Counted from the stretch's first letter, positions 13,792 through 24,753 are shown. The stretch is DNA of 64,000 bases from Mycoplasmopsis gallinacea (GCF_900660495.1 NZ_LR214950.1:992001-1056000); one strand, 5' to 3'. Notes: a model not told the origin generated them from the letters alone. A program made the numbers and translations.

Positions 13792-15264
13792 GCTTCTAAG
13801 TTAAATGACCAGATGGCAACATTAAATAATTACATTTCAAATGTAATTAAATCTGGAAATAACTCAGATCCAAAACAGTTAAGCAACTACATTAATGCTA
13901 GCGATAATCTTAAAAATAATTTTGATGCTTCTTATGAAAAAGCTACTAATTTAGTGGATAAAGAAGCTGGAAAAGGTCTTAATTTAGAGCAAACTAAGGA
14001 TATTTACCTTAAAGTTAAAAAAGATTTTGAAGCTCTTAATGGAGATCAAAGAAAAACCCTTCTTGCTGATGAACTTGAAAAATTAGTAAATCAATCTAAT
14101 ACCTTTGTTAAAGAAATCCCATATGTAGTAGCTCCAAGCGATAAGCAAAATTCATATGATCAGGCAATTAATAAAGGTAAAGAAGCTCTTAATGATTTAG
14201 AAAATAAAACAGCTAAAGAAATAGAGCAAATCGTGGATCAAATCAAGAAAGCTATTAAAAATATTCTTGATAATAAAGAAAACCTTAAAGATTTAATTGA
14301 TAATATGCCTAATTTATCCGATAAGGAAAAACAGGTATTTAAAGATCAAATCGAAAGCACAAATGATCCTAAAAAACGTTATGATGTGTTAGATAAAGCA
14401 CGGCAATTAAATGATAAAAAACAAGAATTAATTGATTGAATTAACTCTCAGCCAAACTTATCTAGCTTAGATAAAGAGCAATTAATTAATCGTGTTAAAA
14501 ATGCAGATGCTTCAAGCGAAAGCTGATATAGAGAACTTAAAATTGAAATCTTAGAAGCAAATCAATTAGTTAAAAAATTATTAGACAATAGCAAAGATAA
14601 TGCTTTAAGTGATCAAGAAATTGATGAAATTATTGATCGAATTAAACAAATCGGAATTAATAATCCAGATTATGACAAAATAGCTAATGCTTATAAGCAA
14701 TACAACTACTTATCTAATGCTCTTAGAGAATATAGAAATTCAAGTGTTGCTGCAAGTGATTATAGCGATGTTAAAGCTAGATTAGAAAAAGCAATTGCAA
14801 CTCAAATTGACTTTGCTTTAAATTCTCAAGAATTAGAAGCAATTAAACAAACACATAGCACTAACAAAGAGCAATTAAACAAAGTTGCTCAAAGTGAAAT
14901 TGATTTAGTTAATGCTTTACTTGATAAAAATAAAGCTAGATTCGAATATGTTCTTGAAGAACTTCACCAAATTCTTCCTAACAAATATCAGCAATTCAAT
15001 GAAGGATTAATTAAAAATAATTACTTTGATATAATTACCAAAAATGGTGATAAATTAACTGAAAAAGACATTACAACCATCAAAAGCATTGAAAAACACG
15101 ATGCTTCTGATGTTATTTATAGTGCTGCTTTAGAAGTTACTAAAGATAAATCTTCACTTTCAAAACCAACATGACTTTGAATCTTAATTGTTTTATCAAC
15201 AACCATTGTTGGACTTACAATCCTTCTTTGATTTATTGCTAAAAAACGTAAAAAAGAAGAATAA
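13754..15264 (+). pseudogene. Giant surface protein, right part with C-terminal membrane anchor (separated by IS)
   Basis: This frame continues the giant protein: QLISKVNEINEE is followed by helical coiled modules, with one more ALNGDQ motif near 14035 and an L..LSDKEKQVFKDQI GA-like segment near 14310. The last 35 residues form a membrane helix (about 15170-15240) followed by KKRKKEE, a typical stop-transfer anchor, before the TAA at 15262-15264. It has no start or ribosome site of its own; a GTG at 13729 inside the IS end opens the frame but has no convincing Shine-Dalgarno sequence. While the IS is present the anchor is cut from the exposed part of the protein. Confidence 0.85.
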
Positions 15265-15334
15265 TAAATAATTATTTCAAATCTTTTTAATTTATATTGC
15301 AACAGAAGCAATATTTACCCCTTAATTAAAACAA

Positions 15335-15368
15335 AACACCAAAGAAATTAGCTTTGGTGTTTTTTTGA
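15335..15368 (+). terminator. Rho-independent terminator of the giant gene
   Basis: Stem AACACCAAAG / CTTTGGTGTT (10 bp, perfect) around a 7-base loop, followed by a run of seven T. Confidence 0.85.
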
Positions 15369-15404
15369 TCTTAAATTTTTAAGTTAAACCTATTCTTTAG
15401 ACCC

Positions 15405-15419
15405 AACTTGGAAACTTAG
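15405..15419. repeat. Possible relic of an IS1634-type end
   Basis: AACTTGGAAACTTAG matches the right inverted repeat of the IS at 43821-45675 (AACTTGGAAACTCAG) at 14 of 15 bases. No transposase remains nearby, so it may be a scar or chance. Confidence 0.3.
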
Positions 15420-15456
15420 TTTTATACAACTGCGAACTAATTAGGGAAGCATTTTT

Positions 15457-15487
15457 TAAAAAAACCACGCAAGATGCGTGGAAAAAA
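15457..15487 (-). terminator. Terminator of the 696-aa lipoprotein gene
   Basis: On the minus strand the stem CCACGC / GCGTGG with loop ATCTT is followed by a run of seven T; it lies 12 bases past the stop codon at 15499. Confidence 0.8.
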
Positions 15488-15498
15488 CTAATAGTTTA

Positions 15499-17589
15499 TT
15501 AATTCATTGATAAATCAATTACAATTTCTGCAAATTTAGCTAATTGCGCCTTACGATATTCTTCTTTTTGCTTTTGAACTTCAATGTATTTAGCATTTAA
15601 TTCATTGTACTGAACTAAATCAGAATTGTATTTTTCCATAAGCTTGTCATATTCATCTTTTTTCTGATTATATGCTTCAAGTTCTTGATTGTATTGTTCA
15701 AGCTCAGCTTGGTATTTAGCCTGTTTTTCTTCTTCAGAAATATTTTCATTATCATGAGCATGTTCATTTGGTCTTGTTGGAGCTTCTGGTGCCACGGGAG
15801 CAAGTCCAGGGTGAGGTAAAATCCGATCAGGATTTTGTGGATCTCTAGCAGGTTGCACATTTTCAAAAGTCTTATCTTCTAAAATTTTGCTTCCAATTAA
15901 CTTATCATATTGCTCTTCTGATAATTCAAAGTAAAGTGTGGTATTTGTAATTGGTAAACTAGCATTTTGACTAGTAGTTGAAAAGTCAAATAATCTAGCT
16001 TTTGATGATTCATAGAAAGTAGCACCAATTGTGTCAATAATTCTTTCGTTTCCATGATCAAAGAATTTAAACTCAAGATTTAAATTATTATCTTGGACAT
16101 TTAAAGAAACAACTTTTAAATCTAAATATGAAACAAAGGCCAATGGTGTTTGTGGAAAAATAAATCTTCCATTATTGTCTTTAATTGAATCAGCATTTAA
16201 TTTTTTGAAAAACTCAATAAATGATGGGTTAAAAGTGCTGTTTTTGCTAAAGAATTTAAGGTAATCTAAATCCATTTTTACTAAGTATTTTTCTTTAACT
16301 TTATCAGCAATTTGTGTTGATAATAATTTTTTACCTGCGATACTTTTAGGGTCTAATTTAGGATCTAATTTAGGGTCTAAATTATGCTTATCAAACTCAT
16401 TTTGGTCATTCTTTTTGTAAATTAAAATTGGAGTTTCTTCATTTGCGTTATTTGATAATTTTAATGTCACGCTCATTGCTTGGAAAGGGACTAAATCATC
16501 AAGAGTATCAACATTTTCCAAATCAAGTTTATCGGCATTATCTGCTAAAATTTGATTTAATTTTTCATTTGTTCCATTAATTCATTCTTGTCTTTTTTCA
16601 TCAGTATCAAGTGAAGGATTTTGCTTTGCAAAAACACTAAGCAAGCTTTGAACATCTTCTTTTGTAACAAAAGGAATTTTTTTGATAAGAACTGAACCAG
16701 ATTCATTCATTTTTTCATATGTTGAATGAAGTGTTGTTAAGCTAAATGGACGATTTTGATACTGCTCACCATTTTTATAAATGATGTTAGCAAAATTATC
16801 TTGAAACTGTTTTACAATTTCTTGATATTTTGCGGCTATATTTTGGAGTAATTCGTTCATTTTTTGATTTTGTTCAGCATCATCTTTAATTGCAACTACA
16901 GTTTTAAATCCAGTCGCAAATTCATCAAGTGAAGCTACTGTTTTATTGAGTAAATCTTTGGGTGTAATTGTAAATTCACCAGTTTCTTTTTGAGCAAATT
17001 TATCTAAAAATAAGTCCATTTCTTCTTTAAAGTAATTAAAGTTATTATTTACTTGAAGTCAAAGTTTTCTAAGGTCATATTTTTTAACCAAAGCATCAAT
17101 TTTTTTAGCTGTATCTTTGTTTAAATAATTATAAGCAAAATTTAAAATTGCTGTTGGGTATGAACCGTTAGAAAATGTATAGTTGTTGATTTTACCTAAA
17201 ATAATGCTTAATTGGTACTTGTTATTATTCTTAGCAAGGTCTTCTTTAATTAAAGTAAGACCATTTTCGTAAAATTCAGCCATTTTTTCTTTATTTAACA
17301 ATTCAGTTTGAATTCTAGCTAATTCTGTTTCAAATTCTTCTTGTTTATCTTTAAAGCGTTCTTTAATATTTTCATCATTTTTAATATTTGAAATTACTTC
17401 GTCAACGCTAGAAATTAATAAATCATTGATTTGTTTAAAAGAAGTTTCGTATAAAGAAGCTACTGAAGCATCTTTGGTAATTTCTTGGTATAAATCGACT
17501 TCATTTTTAGTTTTATCATCACATGAGATAAAAGAAAGTGGAGAAATTAGGGCTAATGAACCCAAAAATAATGTTTTTAATTTTTTCAT
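15499..17589 (-). CDS. Lipoprotein, 696 aa, function unknown
   Basis: A single frame with several TGA-Trp codons. Residues 1-23 form a lipoprotein signal (lysines, hydrophobic core, SFISC lipobox), so it is anchored outside the membrane. The middle is mixed alpha/beta. Three tandem LDPK repeats lie near residue 405, a Pro-rich stretch (PARDPQNPDR to PEAPTRPNEHAH) near 580-605, and a charged coiled coil (repeated Y..K...Y) fills the last 90 residues, ending in VIDLSMN. The start has no Shine-Dalgarno sequence, but a minus-strand TATAAT (17603-17598) ends 8 bases upstream, which suggests a leaderless transcript. I recognise no family. It is convergent with the giant gene, and both have their own terminator. 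Confidence 0.85.
16346..16381. repeat. Three 12-bp tandem repeats inside the lipoprotein gene
   Basis: Plus-strand unit TTAGGGTCTAAT, TTAGGATCTAAT, TTAGGGTCTAAA; in the protein it gives LDPK three times. The units keep the frame, so copy-number change would alter length without breaking the protein. Confidence 0.85.
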
Positions 17590-17597
17590 AATTTGAA

Positions 17598-17603
17598 ATT
17601 ATA
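17598..17603 (-). promoter_or_regulatory. -10 box (TATAAT) of the 696-aa lipoprotein gene
   Basis: Minus-strand TATAAT with 8 bases between it and the ATG, leaving no room for a ribosome site. Confidence 0.55.
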
Positions 17604-17712
17604 ATGTTTTTAACAATTTATTTAGGCAAATAATTTATAATTATAAAGACTAGTATATTTTATAAATATATGATACTTCTATTACTAAATTTACTTATTT
17701 TATGAGGTGAAA

Positions 17713-20205
17713 ATGAATAAAACTTATGAACACATAAAGGTAGAAAAAGGGATCGATTCTAAATGGCAAAAGAAAAGGTATTTTTCTACTCATGATGAAA
17801 TGAAAAAGCCATTTTCCATTTTATTACCTCCGCCTAATGTTACTGGAAAATTACACCTTGGACATGCTCTTGATGTTTATATTCCAGATACCATTATTCG
17901 TTATAAAAAATTAAAAAACTTCGACGTTTTATGACTTCCTGGAATGGATCATGCTGGAATTGCAACTCAAAGTAAAGTAGAAGATGTACTTTATCAAAGC
18001 ACAGGGCAAACTAGACATGATTTAGGTAGAGAAGGATTTGTTGATAAAGTTTGAGAATGAAAAAAAGAATATGCGACTTTATTTAGAAAACAATGATCAA
18101 AAGTTGGACTTGCACTAGATTATGATCGTGAGCGTTTTACTTTAGATAAAAAAGCTAATAAAGCGGTACTTAAAGTCTTTGTTGATTTATACAAAAAAGG
18201 TTACATTTACAAAGGAAACCGTGCAATTAACTGAGATATTAAATTACAGACAGCTTTATCAAATATTGAAGTAGTTAATGAGCCAAGAGTTCAAAAAATG
18301 TACTACATTAAATATCCTCTGCTTAATTCAAACGATCATCTAACAATTGCAACAGTTAGAACTGAAACTCTTTTAAGTGACGTAGCTGTAGTTTATAACC
18401 CTAAAGATGTGCGTTATAAGCATCTAAAAAATGCGCAAGTAGTTCATCCAATTACTAAGAAAATCATTCCATTAATTGCTGATGAATATGTAGATCCAAA
18501 CTTTGGAAGCGGGCTTATGAAATTAAGTGCTCATGCTGAAGTTGATATTGATATTATTCAAAAGCATGGACTTGAAATTAATGAAACAATTGATAAAAAC
18601 GGAATTATTATTTCTGATATTGAGCGTTTCAATGGTTTGGAAAGATTCGTGGCTCGTGAAGAAATTGCTAAGTTTTTAGATGAAAACAACTTACTTGAAA
18701 AAGTTGAAGAAACAACTTCAAATGTAGCTATTTCAGATCGTTCAAAAACAGTTGTAGAAACTCTTGTAATGCCTCAATGATTTGTTAAAATGGATCATTT
18801 TAGAGATTTAATTTTAGATAATTTAAAAAGCAAAGAAGCAGTTAAATTTTTCCCTAAGCGTTTTAGAGAAACACTTAAAAAATGAATGGATAATGTTCAT
18901 GATTGAGCTATCTCACGTCAGCTTTGATGAGGACACAGAATTCCAGTTTGATATGATCAAGATGGAAATATGAAAGTTCAAGTTAAATCACCAGGAAAAA
19001 ATTGAACCCAAGATAGTGATGTTTTAGATACATGATTTTCATCAGGGCTTGCACCATTTGTATTTATGAACTGACCCGAAAAAGATAATGCCCTTTTAAA
19101 TCGTTATTATCCAACTTCACTTTTAGTTACTGGATATGACATTATCTTTTTCTGAGTAGCTAGAATGTATTTCTTTGGGCTTGAATTTATGAAACAAATT
19201 CCGTTCAAAAGAGTACTTATGCACGGACTTATTCGTGATATGCAAGGACGGAAAATGTCTAAATCACTCAATAATGGAATTGACCCAATTGAGATGATTG
19301 ATAAATATGGTTCAGATGCTCTTAGATGGTCTTTAATTACTAATTCAACACCTGGAATGGATATTCGTTTTAGCGAAGATAAAGTTGAAAGTGCTTGAAA
19401 AATTAGTAATAAGTTCTGAAACATAGCTAGATTCATTAACGAAATGCCTGAAGATGAAAATAAAAACTTAACTGATGCTGATTTATGAATTATGAATAAA
19501 TTAGCGCATTTAAGCAAAAAAATTAACCGCAATATTGATAAATATGACTTTGCCGTTATTGGTTCAGATATTTATCGTTATATTTTCAATGAATTAAGTG
19601 GTTGATACATTGAACTTCTTAAATCTAACCCATCAAAACGTGGAGCAATGCGGATTTTAGAAAAAACTTTAATCGTGCTTCATCCATTTATGCCTTTTAT
19701 TACTGATCGGATTTACTCAGAAGTATTTAACAAAGAGCTTCTTGAGCAAAAATGACCAATTATTCGTGAGAATAAAAATGTTCAATATATCGATCAAATT
19801 ATTGATGTTGTAACTGAAATTCGTAAATATCGTGAAGAAAACAATCTTTCTAAAAAAGAAGTTATTTACTATGACATTGACAATGTAGTTGATCCAAAAA
19901 TGATTGCTGCAATTGATAAGATGGCTTTTGCTAAAAGAGAAGCTAATAAAGATTATTTAATTGCCTTAGATCAAATTAACTTATATCTTAAACAAGATGA
20001 GTCAATTAAAGAGAAAAATAAACAAGCTTTAATTGATAAAGTCGCTTTTGTGAAAAATGAAATTACTAGAGCAAGTAACATTTTATCTAATCCTAATTTC
20101 GTTGCTAAAGCACCAAAAGAAAAAGTGGATGCAGAAAAAGAAAAATTAGTTAAATATGAAAAAGAATTAGCTAAATATGAGGAGGAATTAAAATGCAAAT
20201 ATTAA
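17713..20205 (+). CDS. valS: Valyl-tRNA synthetase
   Basis: Charges tRNA-Val in the cytoplasm. It is a class I enzyme with the HLGH signature at residues 48-51 in [15 protein letters not shown], which is typical of ValRS, and KMSKS at 514-518. In between lies the editing (CP1) domain. The C-terminal end is a Lys/Glu-rich coiled coil ([20 protein letters not shown]) as in ValRS. Length 830 aa, a little shorter than the usual 870-950. The ATG at 17713 follows GAGGTGA; a GTG at 17707 inside that ribosome site is less likely. Many Trp codons are TGA. Its last 13 bases overlap folD, so the two are probably translated together. Confidence 0.95.
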
Positions 20206-21023
20206 GTGGAAAAGAACTTGCAAAAAGAGAACTTGAAGCTCTTAAAAAACAAATTAAGGAGATTAATTTACCAAGACCTCTTCGTCTAGCAATTATTCAA
20301 GTTGGTGACAACCCTGCTTCAAATAAGTACATTAGTGCTAAATTAAAAAAATGTGAAGAAGTAGGAATTGAAGGAAAATTATTCAAATACCCTGAAAAAA
20401 TTACTCAAAACCAATTGCTTAAAAAACTTGACTCAATCAATGAATGAGGAGATGGAATTATTGTGCAATTGCCACTTCCAGATCACATTCCTGAAAAAGT
20501 TATTTTAGATGCTGTTCCATACGATAAAGATATTGATGGACTTAGTGCTAGAAACGAATTTTTACTTTACAATGAACCAAATTCAAAACACTACATTCCA
20601 GCTACAGCTAGAGCTGTAATGGAACTTATTGAACATTACAAAATTCCTGTTTTAGATAACCGAATCAGTGTTGTTGGGCGTTCAAAAGTAGTTGGAAAAC
20701 CAGTGGCTCACATTTTAAAAAGAAATAATACTCACGTATCAACTTTTAATGAAGAAACTGGAATTAAAGGAATTGAATCTAGTGATTTAGTTATTGTTGC
20801 TATTGGTGAAGCTAAATTTGTCAAAGCTCATAACCTTAAAGAAGGTGCTGTTGTTATTGATGTGGGAACTAATTTAGATGATAAGCTTACAGTTGATCTT
20901 TGTGGTGATGTTGACTTTGAAGATGTTAAAGACAAAGTTAGTGCCATCACCCCAGTTCCTGGTGGTGTTGGACCTATGACAGTTGTATGTTTACTTAAGA
21001 ATTTAGTTGAAAGATATAGCTAA
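20193..21023 (+). CDS. folD: Methylenetetrahydrofolate dehydrogenase/cyclohydrolase
   Basis: Bifunctional enzyme interconverting methylene-, methenyl- and 10-formyl-THF, the formyl donor for initiator tRNA. Signatures present: SNKYISAKLKKCEEVGI (catalytic Lys), QLPLP, DKDIDG, VVGRSKVVGKP for NADP binding and PVPGGVGPMT at the end. The usual PCTP..V loop reads PATARAV here, a variation near the substrate site. 276 aa, normal length. The ATG at 20193 follows GAGGAGG inside the end of valS. A strong terminator follows. Confidence 0.93.
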
Positions 21024-21031
21024 ATTTTGCG

Positions 21032-21062
21032 AACAAACCTTGCTTTAAGGTTTGTTTTTTTA
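21032..21062 (+). terminator. Terminator of valS-folD
   Basis: Perfect stem AACAAACCTT / AAGGTTTGTT with a 5-base loop and a T run. Confidence 0.9.
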
Positions 21063-21091
21063 TAAAAAAAGATGCAGCCTAAGCTACATCT
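21063..21091 (-). terminator. Terminator of rpsT
   Basis: Minus-strand stem GATGTAGC / GCTGCATC (one G-T pair), followed by a run of T. Confidence 0.75.
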
Positions 21092-21106
21092 AAGTTTCAC
21101 ACCAAA

Positions 21107-21370
21107 TTAGTTTTTGTGTGAAGCAACGAATTGATCTAAACGTGAGTGTTTTCTAGCACCTTTGTTAGCGTGGAAAACACCTTTAGAAACAGCTTTACCA
21201 ATTACAGAGTGTGCATTTGCAACTAATTGGTTTGCGTTTTCAGCATTAGCTAAAACAGCTTCACGAGCTTTTCTGATAGCAGTTTTAACACGTGATTTCA
21301 TAGCAGCGTTTTTTACACGAGCAGCTTCCATTTTAGCAATACTTTTAACTTTAGATTTAATGTTAGCCAT
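21107..21370 (-). CDS. rpsT: 30S ribosomal protein S20
   Basis: 87-aa basic, Ala- and Lys-rich protein starting MANIKSKVKSIAK, with the conserved NKGARKHSRLDQFV end. It binds 16S rRNA early in assembly of the small subunit. The ATG at 21370 follows a strong AAAGGGAGG on the minus strand. Single-gene unit with its own terminator. Confidence 0.93.
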   Translation of the reverse strand: MANIKSKVKSIAKMEAARVKNAAMKSRVKTAIRKAREAVLANAENANQLVANAHSVIGKAVSKGVFHANKGARKHSRLDQFVASHKN

Positions 21371-21446
21371 GATCTAACCTCCCTTTTTCTAATTAAATTA
21401 ATTTGAAAAATCTAATTAATTATATCTTAATTTATTTATTTTGTTA

Positions 21447-23396
21447 TTAACTTTTTGTTTTATTAAAGTAGTATGTATCAAGTTGTGAACGAAGTTTATC
21501 ATCAACTGAACCAATACCTTTGTGCTCAAAGTTTTCTTGTCTTTGTTTGTCGGTTAGAGCAATCTCATAAATTTTAATTGCTCTTAAATCATATTCATTT
21601 TCATCAGTGATAAAATAGTTTCTTCTAATAAATTCATAATCAATAGTAGTTGAAGGAGTATAGTTAATAAAGTCAAAGTTGGTAAGGTTAGGATATTTTG
21701 TTTCAACAATTTCTTCAAAGTAAGCTTCATTTCCTAAATTTACGTGTGAAAGAATGCTGGCGATTCTTGTAACAAATTCTTCATCGCTTTCAGCAGCATT
21801 TTCTTTTTCAAGAGGGAAAAGTTCTTTGAATTGTTGAATTAACTCAGGATTATTTTCAAATTTTTGAGCCACAAATTCGTTGAATTTTTGTAAATCTTCA
21901 TTAAAAATTTCTTCTTTGATAGTCTCTTTATAAATAGTTTTAAGTTGTTCAAGCATTGAATTTAAAAGTTCACTTTTTTTGTTGAAAATAAACTCAAGGT
22001 ATTCTTGATAATATTCAAGTAATGATTCTTTCATAGCTTCAGTTTTATTAGCAATTCCCTTAGTAGCCATAACATGATTAATTTTGTTTAAGTTTGCAAA
22101 AATTGTAGTTCTAATTGAATCATAAATTATATCTTCAGTTTGCTCATTTACATCTTTAGCAACAACGAATGTATCTAATAATATGATGTTTTTGTTAAAT
22201 TTGAATGCTTGAATAGTTCCATCTGGAACAAGATTTCCATTTTCATCTCTAAGTTCATTATCTTCTGAATAATAAGCATCAAGAGCATCACCATTAAACA
22301 TTAAAGCAACATCAACATCTTTTCTTGATGGATCAATTAAATTGCGTAAAATATTTTGTCCATCACCGTCAAAAGCAATGTTTTTTCCATCTGCAATTCT
22401 AAATGAAGTTGAATCTTGTACAAGTGAAATAAAGTTATCAATTGATCATTTGTAATTATCAATTGTGCTATTACCTGTAAAAAGGTTTTCAAGTTCAAAA
22501 GGTGCACCAGGGGTTGAATCAAGCGCAACTTTGTTATAAGCACTACCATAAAGCATATTATTTCTAACCGCATCAGTAATTACAAAATTTGAGTATCCAT
22601 TATGTGAAAGGTAGTTAAAGATGTTAAAAATTGAAGCGTAGTTAAACGGTTTAAGATCACTTTGATCTACACCATTTAACACTGTGTTAAATTCATCTTG
22701 TTTACCTTCTTTTTCAAATTCTTTTTCTAGTTTATTTCAGTAGTTTTGGTTAAGTTTTTTTGCGTTTTCACGAAGCATTTCTTCAGTAATTGGATCTTTA
22801 GAAGCTTTAGATTTTAAAGGGTTGTAACCAATCATTGAATCTTGCACATAATAAGGAAGCACGTATTCCCATAAGTGCTTAACTGAATCTGGATTTTTCT
22901 CTTTTCACTCGTTTCATTGCTCTTCATTAAGGTCTTTAGCATCATTTACATCTTTATCATATGAGGCTAAATGTTTTCAAACTGGCTCAGTGTAAATGTT
23001 TTTAAGCATTGCTTCAAGCTCGGTTTTATTTGGTTTATGATCAAGCTGGAAAAACTTTTGAAAGTTTATTGGACGAATTAAGTCTTTTTTAATTAAACCA
23101 ACTGCTTGGAATTCACTTCCAATACCAGCACTAACTTTACGGTTAGTAAGAGCGGTTGTGAATTCGATAATTTCGTCAAATACTTTGTAAGTAAAATTAT
23201 TATTGATCTTATCTATATTACCTTGATACATATAAGATTTATAGTTATAAAAAGCAGGTTTAAAAGGTTTTGAATATTTATATACTGCAAGTGATATCAT
23301 AGCACCTGCTATTATCGGGACGGAGGAAACTAACGCCACTTTCTTTCATTTATTTTTAAAAAAACGCTGTTGAGGTTTTTCTTCTTTAGTTTCCAT
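21447..23396 (-). CDS. potD: Membrane-anchored PotD-like spermidine/putrescine-binding protein
   Basis: 649 aa; ATG at 23396 after AAGGAG. Residues about 18-36 (VALVSSVPIIAGAMISLAV) form an uncleaved membrane anchor, with the rest outside. The order of motifs follows PotD: SYMYQGN...NFTYKVFDEI at the start, VLPYYVQDSMIGYN (PotD IPY..G..A.G.N), VITDAVRNNMLYGSAY (LLTDDAREV), VDVALMFNGDALDAYY (..LGMIWNGSA) and NIILLDTFVVAKDV (..WMDSLAIP). The protein is nearly twice the length of E. coli PotD, with inserts and a longer C-terminus, as mycoplasma PotD proteins often are. PotA, PotB and PotC genes are not next to it, so partners must be elsewhere. It could be another type of solute-binding protein. 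Confidence 0.65.
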
Positions 23397-23535
23397 TATT
23401 TCTCCTTAATATTAAATTAATTTTTTGATATGAATTATTTTAATAATTTTTGAAAAAATGTAGCAAAAAAAATAATTTTTTTAGTCCCTATTTTTTAGGT
23501 TAAAAGTTCAAAAATGACTTCTAAAAAATCACCAT

Positions 23536-23580
23536 ATAAAAATTAAGATTTTTTAGAATTAATTTTTATTATTCTATAAT
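23536..23580 (+). promoter_or_regulatory. Inverted repeat and -10 box upstream of the 249-aa lipoprotein
   Basis: ATAAAAATTAA / TTAATTTTTAT (11 bp, perfect, 12-base gap, 23536-23569) directly precedes TATAAT at 23575-23580. The ATG is only 11 bases further, so a leaderless transcript is likely. The repeat covers the -35 region and may be an operator, though it is pure A/T. Confidence 0.4.
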
Positions 23581-23591
23581 TATTTATAGAT

Positions 23592-24341
23592 ATGAAAAAA
23601 TTATTTTTAAACCTAGGTGCACTAGTTAGCATTTCACTTCCATTAAGCACTTTTATTTCTTGCTCATTTACTCTTGATGGAACTAAAAAAGAATTTAAAA
23701 ATTTGCTTGAAGAAGTTAAAAACACTAATAAAAATAATAAATATGATTATTTAATTTGATCAATGGAACATTATTTAAATTCAATTGAGCAAGCAATTGA
23801 TGGAGTCAAAAATAACGCAAATATCAAAGACGAAACTCGAGTTAAACTTAGAGCATGAATTAAAGCTTTATTGCAACTTGCTAAAACAATTAAAGAAAAA
23901 AATGATTCTGGAAATTATCTTCCAACTTCTAGTTATGCTTCTGAAAAAGCGCAAATAGATGCAATCAAAGCTTACAAATTCTTATCATTACCAAATAATG
24001 ATGAAGTAGAGGAAATTTTTGTATCAGTTCAAAAGCAACTAAATGATGATAAAAATAAATGAACCGAAGCACAACAAGTAGAAATTCAAAAGATTGTTAA
24101 TGCGCTTAATAATAGTTATAACTATTATTACAATGGCTATAAACAAAATCTTCTTAAGTTCTGAAAAACAAAAAATTTTGAATGAAAAAATACTCAAAAT
24201 GAAGATCTTAAACCTAAAATTTATAATGATTTAAAAAGCAAACTTGATTTATTTAAAACCCTTAAAAATAGGATAAAAAATAACGGAACCAGCACAGCTG
24301 AAGAACTTTTTGAACTAGCTAGACCAAAAGTTTTTTGATAA
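23592..24341 (+). CDS. Lipoprotein, 249 aa, function unknown
   Basis: Signal MKKLFLNLGALVSISLPLSTFISC with lipobox Cys at 24. The mature part is helical and charged, with five or so TGA-Trp codons (IWSMEHYL, FWKTKNFEW) and an N/K-rich composition; it ends RPKVFW before the TAA at 24339. No Shine-Dalgarno; TATAAT lies 11 bases upstream. Divergent from potD. No family recognised; similar small helical lipoproteins are common in these organisms. Confidence 0.85.
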
Positions 24342-24423
24342 AATTACATTTTTTAGTGTTAAACTTATTTTGGTATAAAAATTTTAAAAAATTCACAATT
24401 TAAAATATATAGGAGAACAAAAA

Positions 24424-24753
24424 ATGACAATGAATAAAAACAATTTAATGAAAATTTTTAAAATCCTTTCAATAATTTTCTTAGGAGCATTTGTTATTTC
24501 TTTTGCTGCGTGATTAATTTTCCTTATTAACCACTTAAGATTCTATTCATCAGAAATTGAATACCTTAGATTAATTGAAGATGGATATACACAAGTTTCT
24601 CAAACAGGACTTCTTATTAAAGAAATTCCATTATTAGAATCAAGATTAAATACAGCACAAATATTTGCTATTGTTTCTGCGGTTCTCACTGCAGTTTCTG
24701 TACTTGGACTTGCTTTGGTAAAACTTTTAGTCAAAGACGAAGATGTAAAATAA
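24424..24753 (+). CDS. Small membrane protein with two TM segments, 109 aa
   Basis: The ATG at 24424 follows TAGGAGAAC. Residues about 10-35 (ILSIIFLGAFVISFAAWLIF) and 75-100 (IFAIVSAVLTAVSVLGLAL) are membrane helices, with a 40-residue loop between them (RFYSSEIEYLRLIEDGYTQ...) that probably lies on one face of the membrane. It ends with KLLVKDEDVK. Own terminator follows. Not recognised; it may be an accessory to neighbouring surface proteins, but nothing in the sequence proves a link. Confidence 0.8.

Noticed and set aside
17590-17712. T-box or other riboswitch ahead of valS
   Set aside because: The gap is only 123 bases, shared with a divergent promoter, and shows no specifier stem or terminator/antiterminator pair.
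19107-19532. 141-codon minus-strand frame
   Set aside because: Antisense to the KMSKS part of valS, with no start signals.
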